From positions 62,001 through 126,000 of the forward strand of contig JBCBOS010000026.1 in assembly GCA_039821145.1 (NCBI GenBank): a stretch of DNA of 64,000 nt, given 5' to 3'. Source of the DNA: JBCCSZ01 sp039821145 (GTDB taxonomy: Bacteria > Bacteroidota > Bacteroidia > Chitinophagales > Saprospiraceae). Positions 16,598 to 25,126 of the stretch are shown here, one piece after another. A model generated the notes under the pieces. The model worked only from the letters and a program-made list of their open reading frames with translations, was not told the DNA's origin and ran no database searches. The position numbers and the translations under genes were made by a program. Every line of letters begins with the position of its first letter. Positions within the stretch are counted from its first letter, which is position 1.

Positions 16598-17482
16598 ATG
16601 GGAGCCGCCGTTTTTGAAAAGATAGAGCCAGACTTTGGAAGTTCCATTCGTTTGCGATCCTGCCAACAAGCAGGACCTCAGTGCCCTCGCTACTGGCACT
16701 ACCATCCCGAATACGAATTGGTCTACATCAATCGGGGATCGGCCACTCGACACATCGGCAATCACGTTGCACGTTATGACGACGGAGATTTGATCATGGT
16801 GGGAAGCAACTTGCCGCATCGTGGTTTTGCAGAAGATTTGCTCGAAGACCATACCGAGATCATCATCCAATGGCATCCCGATTTCTTGGGCAAGGACTTT
16901 TTTGCCATTCCAGAGATGAGCAAGGTACAGCAGTTGCTGGAGCGCAGCCAATTTGGCTTGTCATTCTTCGGGGCCACCCGGCAGACCATTGGCCAGCGGA
17001 TGATCGAGTTGGCTGACATGAAAGCCGACCAACGCCTTCATCCTTTTCTCGCCATTTTAGAAGACCTCGCCAATTCTACCCAGTACCACTTGTTGAATGC
17101 ATCGGGCATTGGCCTGCAATTGCGAGAGAATGACCATGGCCGGATTCAGAAAGTATACGATTATGTAGATGCCAATTTCCAAAAAGAAGTTTGCCTCGAC
17201 GAGGCCACTCGATTGGCCAACATGAGCAAACCCGCCTTTTGCCGCTACTTCAAGCGAGTCACTGGCTATACCTTCATGGAGTTTGTCAACAAATACAGGG
17301 TGGCCCAAGCTGCCCGCCTGTTGAGCAGCAGTGATTCCAACATCTCTTCCATCTGCTTCGATTGTGGGTTTGTCAATCTCTCGACTTTCAACAAACAATT
17401 CAAGCGCGTGACCCAAATGACGCCCTTCAAATACCGCAAATACTATCGGCGCGAAATCCATGGGCACTACCAAAATCTATAG
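16598..17482 (+). CDS. AraC-family transcriptional regulator with cupin sensor
   Basis: 294 residues from the ATG at 16598 (an upstream in-frame start at 16562 is less likely). The N-terminal part is a small cupin-type ligand domain with the pattern WHYHPEYELVYINRGSATRHIGNHVARYDDGDLIMVGSNLPH. The C-terminal 100 residues are two helix-turn-helix units: LDEATRLANMSKPAFCRYFKRVTGYTFMEFVNKYRVAQAARLL and ICFDCGFVNLSTFNKQFKRVTQMTPFKYRK. The sequence of its last helix is the classic AraC signature. Divergent from the MFS-OYE genes, so it probably controls them in response to a compound related to the transported substrate. Confidence 0.9.
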   Translation: MGAAVFEKIEPDFGSSIRLRSCQQAGPQCPRYWHYHPEYELVYINRGSATRHIGNHVARYDDGDLIMVGSNLPHRGFAEDLLEDHTEIIIQWHPDFLGKDFFAIPEMSKVQQLLERSQFGLSFFGATRQTIGQRMIELADMKADQRLHPFLAILEDLANSTQYHLLNASGIGLQLRENDHGRIQKVYDYVDANFQKEVCLDEATRLANMSKPAFCRYFKRVTGYTFMEFVNKYRVAQAARLLSSSDSNISSICFDCGFVNLSTFNKQFKRVTQMTPFKYRKYYRREIHGHYQNL

Positions 17483-17666
17483 GCTCGTTCAGAGTAGGTT
17501 TTATTTTGTAAAATTTGTACATTCGGTCGTTAAATACATCCTAAGAGGCGCTTGTTGGGTATCGGATGGCTCCGGCAATTCGTTTATCCACCAGTCAATC
17601 CGCCGAGCCCGTACCCCTCGCCCGATGAGGCACCTACTATTTGGAACGCGAGATAAATTAAATTGT

Positions 17667-18386
17667 ATGAAAGGATTTCACTTGCTGGTAGTTGTTGTGA
17701 GTAGCATTTGGCTCTCTGCTTGTTTGTCGGGAGAACCCAGCGGAAAAACCCCCAACCCAGGCGATGCCTTCGATGCAGCCAGCCTGAGTGTGAACCAGAG
17801 CTTCGACATGCGCGAAATGCCCTTCAGCGGCCAACTCATCAAAACCCTCCACTGGACCGATGGAAACGGCCAGAATACCTTGATTCTTTCTGGGATCGAG
17901 GCCAACCAAAATGGTGACAAACCGAAAGCTGAAATTTTTGCCAACCACTATGTCGAGAAAGATGGAGAGGTGCAACGCCTGTGGAAAATCCACGATTGGG
18001 TGGACCAATGCGAGTGCGATTGCGACGTATTGGTGGTCGACAGTACCCTGCACATCCTCGACATCAACAAGGATGGGATTGCCGAGAGCAGTTTTGTCTA
18101 TTTGCTGAACGATCGTTGTGATGCCTCCCCGGTCACTACCAAGTTGATGATGCACAGTGGGGCTACCAAACTGGTCGTGCGAGGTTCGTCCCAGCTGTAC
18201 CTCTTGCCCCCAACGGAGGAACTACAGGCCATGGGCGTCGATGTCAGTGGCATGAAGTTGAAAGAGTTCGATCCTGCCTTTGAAAAGGCGGATGCAAAGT
18301 TCCGTGACTATGCCTCTGCGTATTGGGACAATTACATCGAACGTGAAAATGCCATGTTCAAGACCAGAATGGAGGGACAGAACTGA
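17667..18386 (+). CDS. Exported lipoprotein with calcium-loop-like DINKDG motif
   Basis: 239 residues from the ATG at 17667. The N-terminus MKGFHLLVVVVSSIWLSACLSG is a lipoprotein signal with a lipobox (LSAC). The mature part has DVLVVDSTLHILDINKDGIAESSFVYLLNDRCDASPVTTKLMMHSGATKLVVRG. The DINKDGIAE loop looks like an FG-GAP/calcium loop, and the CxxSP...KLMMHxGxxKxxxRG run resembles the M949_RS01915-type surface polysaccharide family of Bacteroidota (from memory, moderate certainty). It is convergent with porQ, and the stops are eight bases apart. Function unknown. Confidence 0.7.
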   Translation: MKGFHLLVVVVSSIWLSACLSGEPSGKTPNPGDAFDAASLSVNQSFDMREMPFSGQLIKTLHWTDGNGQNTLILSGIEANQNGDKPKAEIFANHYVEKDGEVQRLWKIHDWVDQCECDCDVLVVDSTLHILDINKDGIAESSFVYLLNDRCDASPVTTKLMMHSGATKLVVRGSSQLYLLPPTEELQAMGVDVSGMKLKEFDPAFEKADAKFRDYASAYWDNYIERENAMFKTRMEGQN

Positions 18387-18394
18387 TCCAAGCC

Positions 18395-19456
18395 TTACTT
18401 TTTGAATTGCTGAATATTTGTAGAAATGGCCAAGTGGTTGGCGCCGCCTGCCAAGTGGTAAAAACTGCGGCCATAGTCGATGCGAAACCGCTTGATCTTG
18501 AAGCCGAGGCCCATCGAAAATCCTGTCAGAGAGCGAAAGTTGTCAACGCTCAATTCCTGATTTCTCAAGTGGTTGTACGCAAAACGCAGCCTGAAATTTT
18601 CCAACTTGCCAAATAAGAATTCTCCGCTGAAGACAAAGTGGCGGAAGAAGTTGTCCACATTGACCTGAAAATCGCTTTCTCCCTGATCGCCATCGCCTAT
18701 GATGAAGGTGGTTTCTTCTGTATTGGGATCGTCGTAGCGAATGTTCCAGCGTTGGAGGTTGTGATAGGTGACTGAAAATCGAAAGGGGAGGTGCTTGAGT
18801 CGTTGAGAGATGCCGATTTGAATGTCGAAGGGCAGGGGTTCCCTTTCTTGCTCAGGGGTGTATGTCGTCAACTGGCCTCCTGCATTTCGGATGACGAGTC
18901 CCGCAGAAAAGCGTCCGGAGCTGTCGCGGTAGAGCAGCCCAAAGTCAGCGGCCAGTCCCAAAGAGTTGAAACTTTCGAGCTGGGAAGTGATCAGCCGCAC
19001 GTTGGTCCCCAGTGTCACCCTGTCGTACAATTGGTAGGAGCCACCGATGTTGAAGGCATATTCGGACGCTTTGAACTCGCCATTGATGGTGCCAAATTCA
19101 TCGGTTGCATCGAAGGTGCCGTAGGAGACGTACTGCAGGCTGGCGTGCAGGCTGGTTTTCCAGGATTCTTGGTGGTGCCCATAGGCTACGTACCCGTGAT
19201 GAACGCCACCTGCCAAGAAGCTGTGGTTGAAGCTGATCTGTTGGTGCATGGAGGCGTTGAGCACCGCGGGATTGTGGTAGGCGAGGTTGACATCATCGTC
19301 TTGAACCGAGATCAGATGACCTCCCAGCGCAGTGATGCGGGCAGAAGACGGCAGATTGAGAAATTCGTAGGTATTGTCGCCGCCAATGACCTGTGCCGTG
19401 CAGAGCATTGGACTCAACCAACACATCAGCAAAAGAGTGTGTAAGGGTAATTTCAT
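18395..19456 (-). CDS. porQ: PorQ-like type IX secretion system outer-membrane protein
   Basis: 353 residues with signal peptide ending near CTAQ. Motifs follow PorQ: GGDNTYEFLNLPSSARITALGGHLISVQDDDVNLAYHNPAVLN at the N-terminus, then repeated amphipathic beta strands with aromatic ends, and a C-terminal FRIDYGRSFYHLAGGANHLAISTNI. PorQ takes part in type IX secretion in Porphyromonas; loss affects processing and attachment of T9SS cargo. The window also encodes three cargo-type proteins with sorting domains (57.5-62 kb). The next gene on the same strand (YwqK-like) is 21 bases upstream, so co-transcription is likely. Confidence 0.88.
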   Translation of the reverse strand: MKLPLHTLLLMCWLSPMLCTAQVIGGDNTYEFLNLPSSARITALGGHLISVQDDDVNLAYHNPAVLNASMHQQISFNHSFLAGGVHHGYVAYGHHQESWKTSLHASLQYVSYGTFDATDEFGTINGEFKASEYAFNIGGSYQLYDRVTLGTNVRLITSQLESFNSLGLAADFGLLYRDSSGRFSAGLVIRNAGGQLTTYTPEQEREPLPFDIQIGISQRLKHLPFRFSVTYHNLQRWNIRYDDPNTEETTFIIGDGDQGESDFQVNVDNFFRHFVFSGEFLFGKLENFRLRFAYNHLRNQELSVDNFRSLTGFSMGLGFKIKRFRIDYGRSFYHLAGGANHLAISTNIQQFKK

Positions 19457-19477
19457 AGTTATAGAGCTAAACGCCTG

Positions 19478-20116
19478 TTATTCAACTTTGCCGCCCTCTT
19501 TGGTCCAGGTTGTGCGGCAGACCCCTTTGTTGCAGTCCATGGTTTTGACAAGTTGGCCCTGTTCGTCATACAACTTCAGCGGTCCGTGTTCAAGATCGCC
19601 ACCCAAGTAGCTGCCTTCTGCTTTGAGTTGGCCGTTGGCATAAAACTCTTTGAATGGGCCATTTTCGTTGTTGTCAGTAAATGTAACAACTTCTTTGAGT
19701 TGTTGACTTGCATAGTAGCTTTTCCATTCCCCTTCCATCGACCCCACGACATATTGGCCTTCCTGCTTGAGCGTACCATCTTCAAAATACACTTTGTAAG
19801 GGCCATGAAAATTGCCGCGTTCGTAGGACTCTTCGATCTCAGCTTGCCCATTGTCGTAGTACAACAAGCGTTGTCCATGCAGGCTGTCATTTTCATATTG
19901 GGCCTGTTCCAACAGCTTGCCATTTTGGTCATACCGTTTGAGCTTGCCTTGCTTGGCAAAATTTTTCTTCGAGCGGGTATACACCACACGCTCGCCAAAT
20001 TCCTCTGTCATTTCTACGGTCTCCAAGCTGCTGCAAGAGGCTGCCAAGAGCAAGATCATTGCGAGGCCAAAAATGCTTTTGAGGCTGAGAATGCCAATCG
20101 GTTGGTTGATATTCAT
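19478..20116 (-). CDS. MORN-repeat (YwqK-like) lipoprotein
   Basis: 212 residues from the ATG at 20116. The N-terminus MNINQPIGILSLKSIFGLAMILLLAASCSS has a lipobox ASC. The mature part is built of repeated short strands of the type Y-x-N-G-Q-L/K-x-x-G-x-Y (FYANGQLKAEGSYLGGDLEHGPLKLYDEQGQLVKT and several others), the MORN/YwqK repeats that make an extended beta sheet. Some annotation pipelines call such proteins YwqK antitoxins, but the repeat alone does not show a toxin partner and none is adjacent. Likely a surface lipoprotein. Probably the first gene of the unit with porQ. Confidence 0.8.
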   Translation of the reverse strand: MNINQPIGILSLKSIFGLAMILLLAASCSSLETVEMTEEFGERVVYTRSKKNFAKQGKLKRYDQNGKLLEQAQYENDSLHGQRLLYYDNGQAEIEESYERGNFHGPYKVYFEDGTLKQEGQYVVGSMEGEWKSYYASQQLKEVVTFTDNNENGPFKEFYANGQLKAEGSYLGGDLEHGPLKLYDEQGQLVKTMDCNKGVCRTTWTKEGGKVE

Positions 20117-20220
20117 AAAGAGCAAATTTTGAAAGCGTCAGACAAGTTATAAAACAACGGGCTTATGACAATGCTTTTGAACGTTGTGTGATCTTTAAAA
20201 TTGCTTATGCCTACAAAGGA

Positions 20221-20282
20221 GATGGCGCATTTGCGATGCATTCTATTTCCTTCTTCCTCTGGATCATCGCAAATGCGCCATC
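20221..20282. repeat. 18-bp perfect inverted repeat (26-base loop)
   Basis: Left arm GATGGCGCATTTGCGATG (20221-20238) and right arm CATCGCAAATGCGCCATC (20265-20282) are exact reverse complements. The loop is T/C-rich. It lies between the stop of ugd (20322, minus strand) and the start of the MORN lipoprotein (20116). It may serve as a ugd terminator, but neither strand has a long T run beyond the stem, so a repeat-element or RNA-stabilising role is also possible. Confidence 0.85.
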
Positions 20283-20321
20283 AAAATACTAACGCAAAAG
20301 TAAAGACTGGATTATGGCCGA

Positions 20322-21671
20322 CTAATGGCTTTGACCATTGTGCGACACATCTACGGCTTTGCGCACGGTGCTTCGTCCGATGCTTTCGTAGTGAACGCCC
20401 AGTTCTTTCATCTTGCTCAGGTCGTATAGATTGCGGCCGTCAAAGATGACATCATTTTTCAGGCTGCTGGTAATTTTGTTGAAATCCGGCGTGCGGAATA
20501 CACTCCACTCAGTGATGATGGCCAGTGCATCGGCACCATCGATGGCCTCGTATTGATTGTTGACCAAGGTGATGCGATCTCCGTATATTTTTTGGACATT
20601 TTCCATTGCCTCGGGGTCAAATGCCTTGATCTGGGCGCCTGCTTCCAAGAGCTCATCGATGATGTACAGGGCGGGTGCCTCTCGGATGTCGTCTGTATTG
20701 GGCTTGAACGCCAGCCCCCAGATGCCGATGGTAACGCCAGCCAGATTGTCGCCATAGAATCGCTTGATCTTTTTGGCCAGTACCGTCTTTTGGATGGTAT
20801 TGACGTTCATCACCGAGTTGAGGATTTTAAAATCGTACTCGTATTGGTTGGCCGTCTTGTACAAGGCCTGCACATCTTTGGGAAAGCAACTGCCACCATA
20901 GCCCACACCAGGGAAGAGGAATCGCTTGCCGATGCGACTGTCGCTGCCCATGCCCTTGCGGACCATGTCTACATTGGCCCCTACTTTTTCACAGAGGTTG
21001 GCAATTTCGTTCATGAAGGAGATCCGGGTAGCCAGGTAAGAGTTGGCGGCGTACTTGGTCATCTCGGCCGAACGCTCGTCCATGAAGATGATGGGATTGC
21101 CTTGGCGGACAAAAGGTTGGTACAACTGCTGCATGACTTTGCGGGCCTTGTCAGAGCTGGTGCCGACCACCACGCGATCGGGTTTGAGAAAATCATCAAC
21201 GGCCACTCCTTCCCGCAAAAATTCGGGATTGGAGACAATATCGAACATGCTTTCATCCATGCCTTTGGCAACAGCGGCGTGTACTTTTTCGGCAGTTCCG
21301 ACGGGTACGGTACTTTTGTCGACAATGACTTTGTAGTCTTTGATGATGCCAGATAGGTTTTCGGCCACTCCCAGAACATAGGACAGGTCGGCAGACCCAT
21401 CTTCACCCGGAGGAGTCGGCAGTGCCAGGAAGATGACCTCTGCAGGCTCGACAGCCTCTGCCAAGTTGGTGGTGAAATGGAGTCGTCCCTGGCGGGTGTT
21501 GCGTTCGAAGAGGAGCTCCAAGCCAGGTTCAAAAATGGGTACTTCTCCATTGCGCATTTTCTCGACTTTTTGCTCGTCGATGTCTACACAAATGACATTG
21601 TTACCCGTTTCGGCAAAGCAAGTACCGGTAACCAGCCCTACGTAACCCGTGCCAACAACTGCAATATTCAT
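20322..21671 (-). CDS. ugd: UDP-glucose 6-dehydrogenase
   Basis: 449 residues from the ATG at 21671. Oxidises UDP-glucose to UDP-glucuronate with two NAD+, feeding capsule or exopolysaccharide synthesis. The N-terminal Rossmann loop is MNIAVVGTGYVGLVTGTCFAETG; SKLxVDKSTVPVGTAE is represented by VIVDKSTVPVGTAEKVHA. The catalytic Cys C262 is in VGYGGSCFPKDVQAL. The C-terminal UDP-binding domain begins with WGLAFKPNTDDIREAPALYII. The in-frame start at 21740 is upstream of the normal N-terminus. The upstream 324 bases hold the ppiD terminator, so ugd is its own transcription unit. Confidence 0.95.
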   Translation of the reverse strand: MNIAVVGTGYVGLVTGTCFAETGNNVICVDIDEQKVEKMRNGEVPIFEPGLELLFERNTRQGRLHFTTNLAEAVEPAEVIFLALPTPPGEDGSADLSYVLGVAENLSGIIKDYKVIVDKSTVPVGTAEKVHAAVAKGMDESMFDIVSNPEFLREGVAVDDFLKPDRVVVGTSSDKARKVMQQLYQPFVRQGNPIIFMDERSAEMTKYAANSYLATRISFMNEIANLCEKVGANVDMVRKGMGSDSRIGKRFLFPGVGYGGSCFPKDVQALYKTANQYEYDFKILNSVMNVNTIQKTVLAKKIKRFYGDNLAGVTIGIWGLAFKPNTDDIREAPALYIIDELLEAGAQIKAFDPEAMENVQKIYGDRITLVNNQYEAIDGADALAIITEWSVFRTPDFNKITSSLKNDVIFDGRNLYDLSKMKELGVHYESIGRSTVRKAVDVSHNGQSH

Positions 21672-21995
21672 ATTACGATATTTTAATGATGATATTATTG
21701 TGTTAAAAAACGATCCCAACGACGCATTGGTCGCTGCCACCTACCTACTGAGGTACATCGAGATCATTGATCCGAGGCCCACGAGCAGCAGGCTGGTTTT
21801 ATTAGGGATTTCAGTAGCCGATTCTGTAGATTGTCTCTGTGAAAACCAGGCGTGGATTCTTCAACAATCAATCGTATTAGACAAGGGGCTTTGTTTGATG
21901 CTACGCTAAATAGAGAAAGAACAAAATGAGAAGAAAACAGCGTGTTACCACCTTGGTCTACAAGCTGTTTTCTTCAAAAGGTATACCAATTTTCT
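21672..21995. other. 324-bp gap between ugd and ppiD
   Basis: Holds the ppiD hairpin terminator at 21930-21975 and, presumably, the ugd promoter near 21680-21800. I found no clear TAnnTTTG box by eye for the minus strand and no gene. Confidence 0.5.
21930..21975 (-). terminator. Hairpin terminator downstream of the PpiD-like gene
   Basis: Perfect 12-bp arms GAAGAAAACAGC (21930-21941) and GCTGTTTTCTTC (21964-21975), 22-base loop. On the minus strand the stem is followed by a T-rich stretch. It begins 20 bases after the minus-strand stop at 21996. Confidence 0.85.
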
Positions 21996-24119
21996 TTAAT
22001 AAAACTTCGATCGATTGTCCGTAATCGATGCTTCTCTCTTGATGGCATCCATCAGACGAGGCTGAACCGGACTGCGCAGTTCGAGAGAGTGGACAGAGCG
22101 CATCTTGGCGATGTTGTCGGGAACGGGATTGTCCTTCTTGTTCAAAACCTTGACAACGTATACACCTTTTTCGCCGATGATGGGCTTGGAGACTTCTCCT
22201 TCATTCAGGTAGTAGGCAGTAGAGACGACTTTGAGGTCGCTGCCAATGTCTCTGGAAGCGCGGATGCCCAAGAACATTTCGGTGAACGTATCCACCTGCA
22301 CGCTGAATTCTGAAGCAACTGCACTCAGGTCCTGGCTGTTGATCCGAGCAATGATGGCTTCTCCTTTCTTCTGATTTTTGACCATTGGCTCGATCTCATC
22401 GCGCACATCTTCCACCTTCACATTGTTTGCAGGCTGAACAGACTTCAGGGCCGCGATCACAAACTTGGATTCGAAGTACTCGATGGGATCTTGGTAGACA
22501 TACACCTCGGGAGAGACCTTATTGACCTCATCGTTTTTGTACAACCAGCGGACGATGCGGCGGGTTTCTTCGCCAAAGCCCAACTCCGGTACGTTGAAAT
22601 CGTTGCGTTTCAAAGGTTCGGAAGTATACAAGGTGAGGTTTTCATTGGCGGCCACTGCATTGGTCAGGTCTTCGACTGTCCGGTGAGCAGCGACAAACTT
22701 CAATGCCTCATTGTTGACTTTGTTTTCCGTCTCTTCACTTGGGATGATGGACTTTCTGACGTAAGCTACCCGAACGCCGGGCTCCTCCTCTGTGATCTTC
22801 CGGCCTGTCACCTCTACAAGGTGAATCCCAAATTGTGTTTGAATGATGTTCAAATCTCCTTCCTCGGCATTATAGAAGATCAGGTCTTCAAATGGCTTGA
22901 CCATGCGGCCAGGAGCGGCATATCCCAGGTCACCACCACCACTAGCAGTCGCATCTGTTCCGAAGGCGCGGGCGAGCGAGTCGAAAGAGTGGGTGCCATT
23001 TTCGATCAATTGCTTGAGGCTATCGGCGCGGTTGCGGGCAGTGAGCAGTTGCTGTGGGTTCTCTGCGCGCAGCAAGATGTGGCGGGAGCGCACAGAATCC
23101 GGAACGATCTTGCGGCCAATCAACTTGGCCAATTGATAGCTTCCACTGGCAATGAAAGGTCCTACCACTGTGCCCGGCTCTGCATCGAAAATTTGGTTGG
23201 CGATGTCTGGGTTGAGCTGTGTTTTCTTGACATAGGCTGCATCCAAAGAGCCGTAGTTGTTTTCCACAAAAGAGGTGTCGTTTTCTGCGTCTCTGAATTT
23301 TGGGATCATGTCTTCCATTTCCTTGAGCAGAGCAGCAGAGTCAGCAGCGGTGGGCTTTACTTCGAAAACGGTAAATGCCATCCGGCGCGCCTCTTCGTCT
23401 TTGACATATTTGTTTTTGTTCTTGCTGAGGTAGTTGCTCATGTCGGAATCCTTCACCTCGATGTCGAGATCTGAGATTTCATCGAAGGGGATTTGGACAT
23501 AAGCCAGGTCGAACTTGTTGTTTTGCTCGTAGTGCTTCATTTCGATCAGCCAGGTGGGAGCGTACATGGCCTTGCTCACCATATTGACCATTTTGCCTTG
23601 CAGCCGCTCTTTGATGACTTCTTTTTCCTGCATGGCCCAGTAAGGTCCGAGAGGGCTTTTGCCGAGTTCGCCCTTGTCCAATGACTGTTGGATGTTGTTG
23701 AGCTGTTGGCGGTCCACTTGGCGGGTCGCAGGGTTGGAGAAGCGCGCCTTGATGATTTCACTCATCCGCTTGGGGTCTGCGCTGAATTGCAACTCGCGCA
23801 ACTCATCGCGGCTTACGCCAAGACCCAACTCGTTGGCAGCGTCTTTGAGCAGGGCTTCCTCTACGAAGTAATTCCACAGGTAGTCGCGTCTGCCATAGAC
23901 ATCGCTTCCCGCATTGCTGTAGAGAGTCTGTTCTGTACGGGAGAAGTTGTTGTAATCGATTTTGTTGCCATCGACAACGCCCATGGTGGTTTGGTTACCA
24001 GCACCAAACGCTCCGGTTTGGCTGTTGAACATGTCCATGATGATGAAGCCACCGAGCCCGAGCCCGATCAAGATGATGAGTAGCCAGCTGTTGTTGCGAA
24101 TTTTTCCGATTAAGGCCAT
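21996..24119 (-). CDS. PpiD/SurA-like periplasmic peptidylprolyl isomerase
   Basis: 707 residues. One N-terminal TM helix (NNSWLLIILIGLGLGGFIIMDMF) anchors the protein in the inner membrane, with the rest in the periplasm. An N-terminal SurA-like helical region (about 30-230) is followed by a parvulin rotamase domain near residues 340-440 (SRHILLRAENPQQLLTARNRADSLKQLIE ... LGYAAPGRMVKPFEDLIF ... QFGIHLVEVTGR). A second degenerate domain and a coiled C-terminal region follow. The family assists folding of envelope proteins. A consensus promoter at 24260-24291 and a hairpin terminator downstream mark it as monocistronic. Confidence 0.9.
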   Translation of the reverse strand: MALIGKIRNNSWLLIILIGLGLGGFIIMDMFNSQTGAFGAGNQTTMGVVDGNKIDYNNFSRTEQTLYSNAGSDVYGRRDYLWNYFVEEALLKDAANELGLGVSRDELRELQFSADPKRMSEIIKARFSNPATRQVDRQQLNNIQQSLDKGELGKSPLGPYWAMQEKEVIKERLQGKMVNMVSKAMYAPTWLIEMKHYEQNNKFDLAYVQIPFDEISDLDIEVKDSDMSNYLSKNKNKYVKDEEARRMAFTVFEVKPTAADSAALLKEMEDMIPKFRDAENDTSFVENNYGSLDAAYVKKTQLNPDIANQIFDAEPGTVVGPFIASGSYQLAKLIGRKIVPDSVRSRHILLRAENPQQLLTARNRADSLKQLIENGTHSFDSLARAFGTDATASGGGDLGYAAPGRMVKPFEDLIFYNAEEGDLNIIQTQFGIHLVEVTGRKITEEEPGVRVAYVRKSIIPSEETENKVNNEALKFVAAHRTVEDLTNAVAANENLTLYTSEPLKRNDFNVPELGFGEETRRIVRWLYKNDEVNKVSPEVYVYQDPIEYFESKFVIAALKSVQPANNVKVEDVRDEIEPMVKNQKKGEAIIARINSQDLSAVASEFSVQVDTFTEMFLGIRASRDIGSDLKVVSTAYYLNEGEVSKPIIGEKGVYVVKVLNKKDNPVPDNIAKMRSVHSLELRSPVQPRLMDAIKREASITDNRSKFY

Positions 24120-24259
24120 TCTGTAAATGTATTTTAATTTTCTTTAATTCGTTCGTATGTCGTGTATAAGTGGTTGAGAACGTTTGTTTTACAAATTTTA
24201 TTGTCGCTGCATCTTTGCTGCAGTACATCCTTTGTAGATGGGTTTTGAAAAAATCCATG

Positions 24260-24291
24260 CAAAGGTAACGGTATTGACGCTTAAAATCAAA
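24260..24291 (-). promoter_or_regulatory. Consensus Bacteroidota promoter of the PpiD-like gene
   Basis: On the minus strand: TTTG (24291-24288), a 20-base spacer, then TACCTTTG (24267-24260). This exactly fits the TTTG-N19/21-TAnnTTTG promoter used by the Bacteroidota primary sigma factor. The predicted leader to the ATG at 24119 is about 135 nt. Confidence 0.8.
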
Positions 24292-24318
24292 AAAAGTAAA
24301 CGCTTAGTTGCCTGAGTG

Positions 24319-24906
24319 TCAGTTCCTTTGATCTGCCAGATGGCGTGCGGCGGCGTCGAGTTCCTCGTAAAAGGCCTCTCCGTATTTGCGTATGATGGCT
24401 TGTTTTACGAATCTGTAGACGGGAAGTTGTGCTTTTCGGCCAGAATTACAGGCAGCTTGGCAAATATCCCATTTGTCGTAGTTGAGCGCTTCAAAATTTG
24501 CAGATTCGTCGGCAGTTACCCGAATGGGGTAGAGCTGGCAGGAAATGGGCTTCAGATAATCCGTGGCACCCGCCTTGTGCGCTTGCTCGATTCCACATTG
24601 AGCAATTCCGCTCTTGTCAATGGTCATGTAGGCACAGGCACCGTTTTCCAGTAGTGGGGTTCCGTGAGACTGGTCTTCCTTGAAATATTGGTAGGTGCCG
24701 TGCTCCTCGATGTGTACCCGGCCAGCTTCGGTGAGGAATGGTTTGACCTCCTCGTAAATCCGGTTGAGGGTATGCAATTCCGAATCTTCCAAAGGAGCGC
24801 CAAAGTCTCCTTCCCAGCAGCAGGCACCTTTGCAGGCATCCAGCTGACAGAGGAATTGTTGTTCGATGACATCGTCACTTACCAGTATGTCCTGAATGAT
24901 CAGCAT
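24319..24906 (-). CDS. DUF3109 family protein
   Basis: 195 residues from the ATG at 24906, the family's usual length; a longer in-frame start at 25071 is not supported. The N-terminal CQLDACKGACCWEGDFGAPL is the DUF3109 Cys signature. Further Cys residues occur in ENGACAYMTIDKSGIAQCGIEQAHKAG and ISCQLYPIRV and DICQAACNSGRKA. Such an array suggests binding of a metal or iron-sulfur cluster, but no function is established. It is divergent from citrate synthase (220-base gap). Confidence 0.85.
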   Translation of the reverse strand: MLIIQDILVSDDVIEQQFLCQLDACKGACCWEGDFGAPLEDSELHTLNRIYEEVKPFLTEAGRVHIEEHGTYQYFKEDQSHGTPLLENGACAYMTIDKSGIAQCGIEQAHKAGATDYLKPISCQLYPIRVTADESANFEALNYDKWDICQAACNSGRKAQLPVYRFVKQAIIRKYGEAFYEELDAAARHLADQRN

Positions 24907-25126
24907 CTGTTTGTCGAAGATTGTATGGCATTGCTTTGGCCAAAGAAAAACAAAAATACTGCTTTTCTTGGACAAATGGCGCCAAAAGGCTGGCGTGGTC
25001 GGGTAGATGTAGCTGATTCGAGCTTGGGTTATATAGCAGAATTTTACTAATTTTAGCGGCCCGTAGAGCAAACTCTTGTTTTACCCCAATTGTTATAACC
25101 ACATCTTAAATTACTAAATAAAATCA

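Noticed and set aside
19478..20116. A YwqK-type antitoxin with a toxin partner
   Set aside because: Only the MORN-repeat lipoprotein is present and porQ follows; nothing resembles a toxin.
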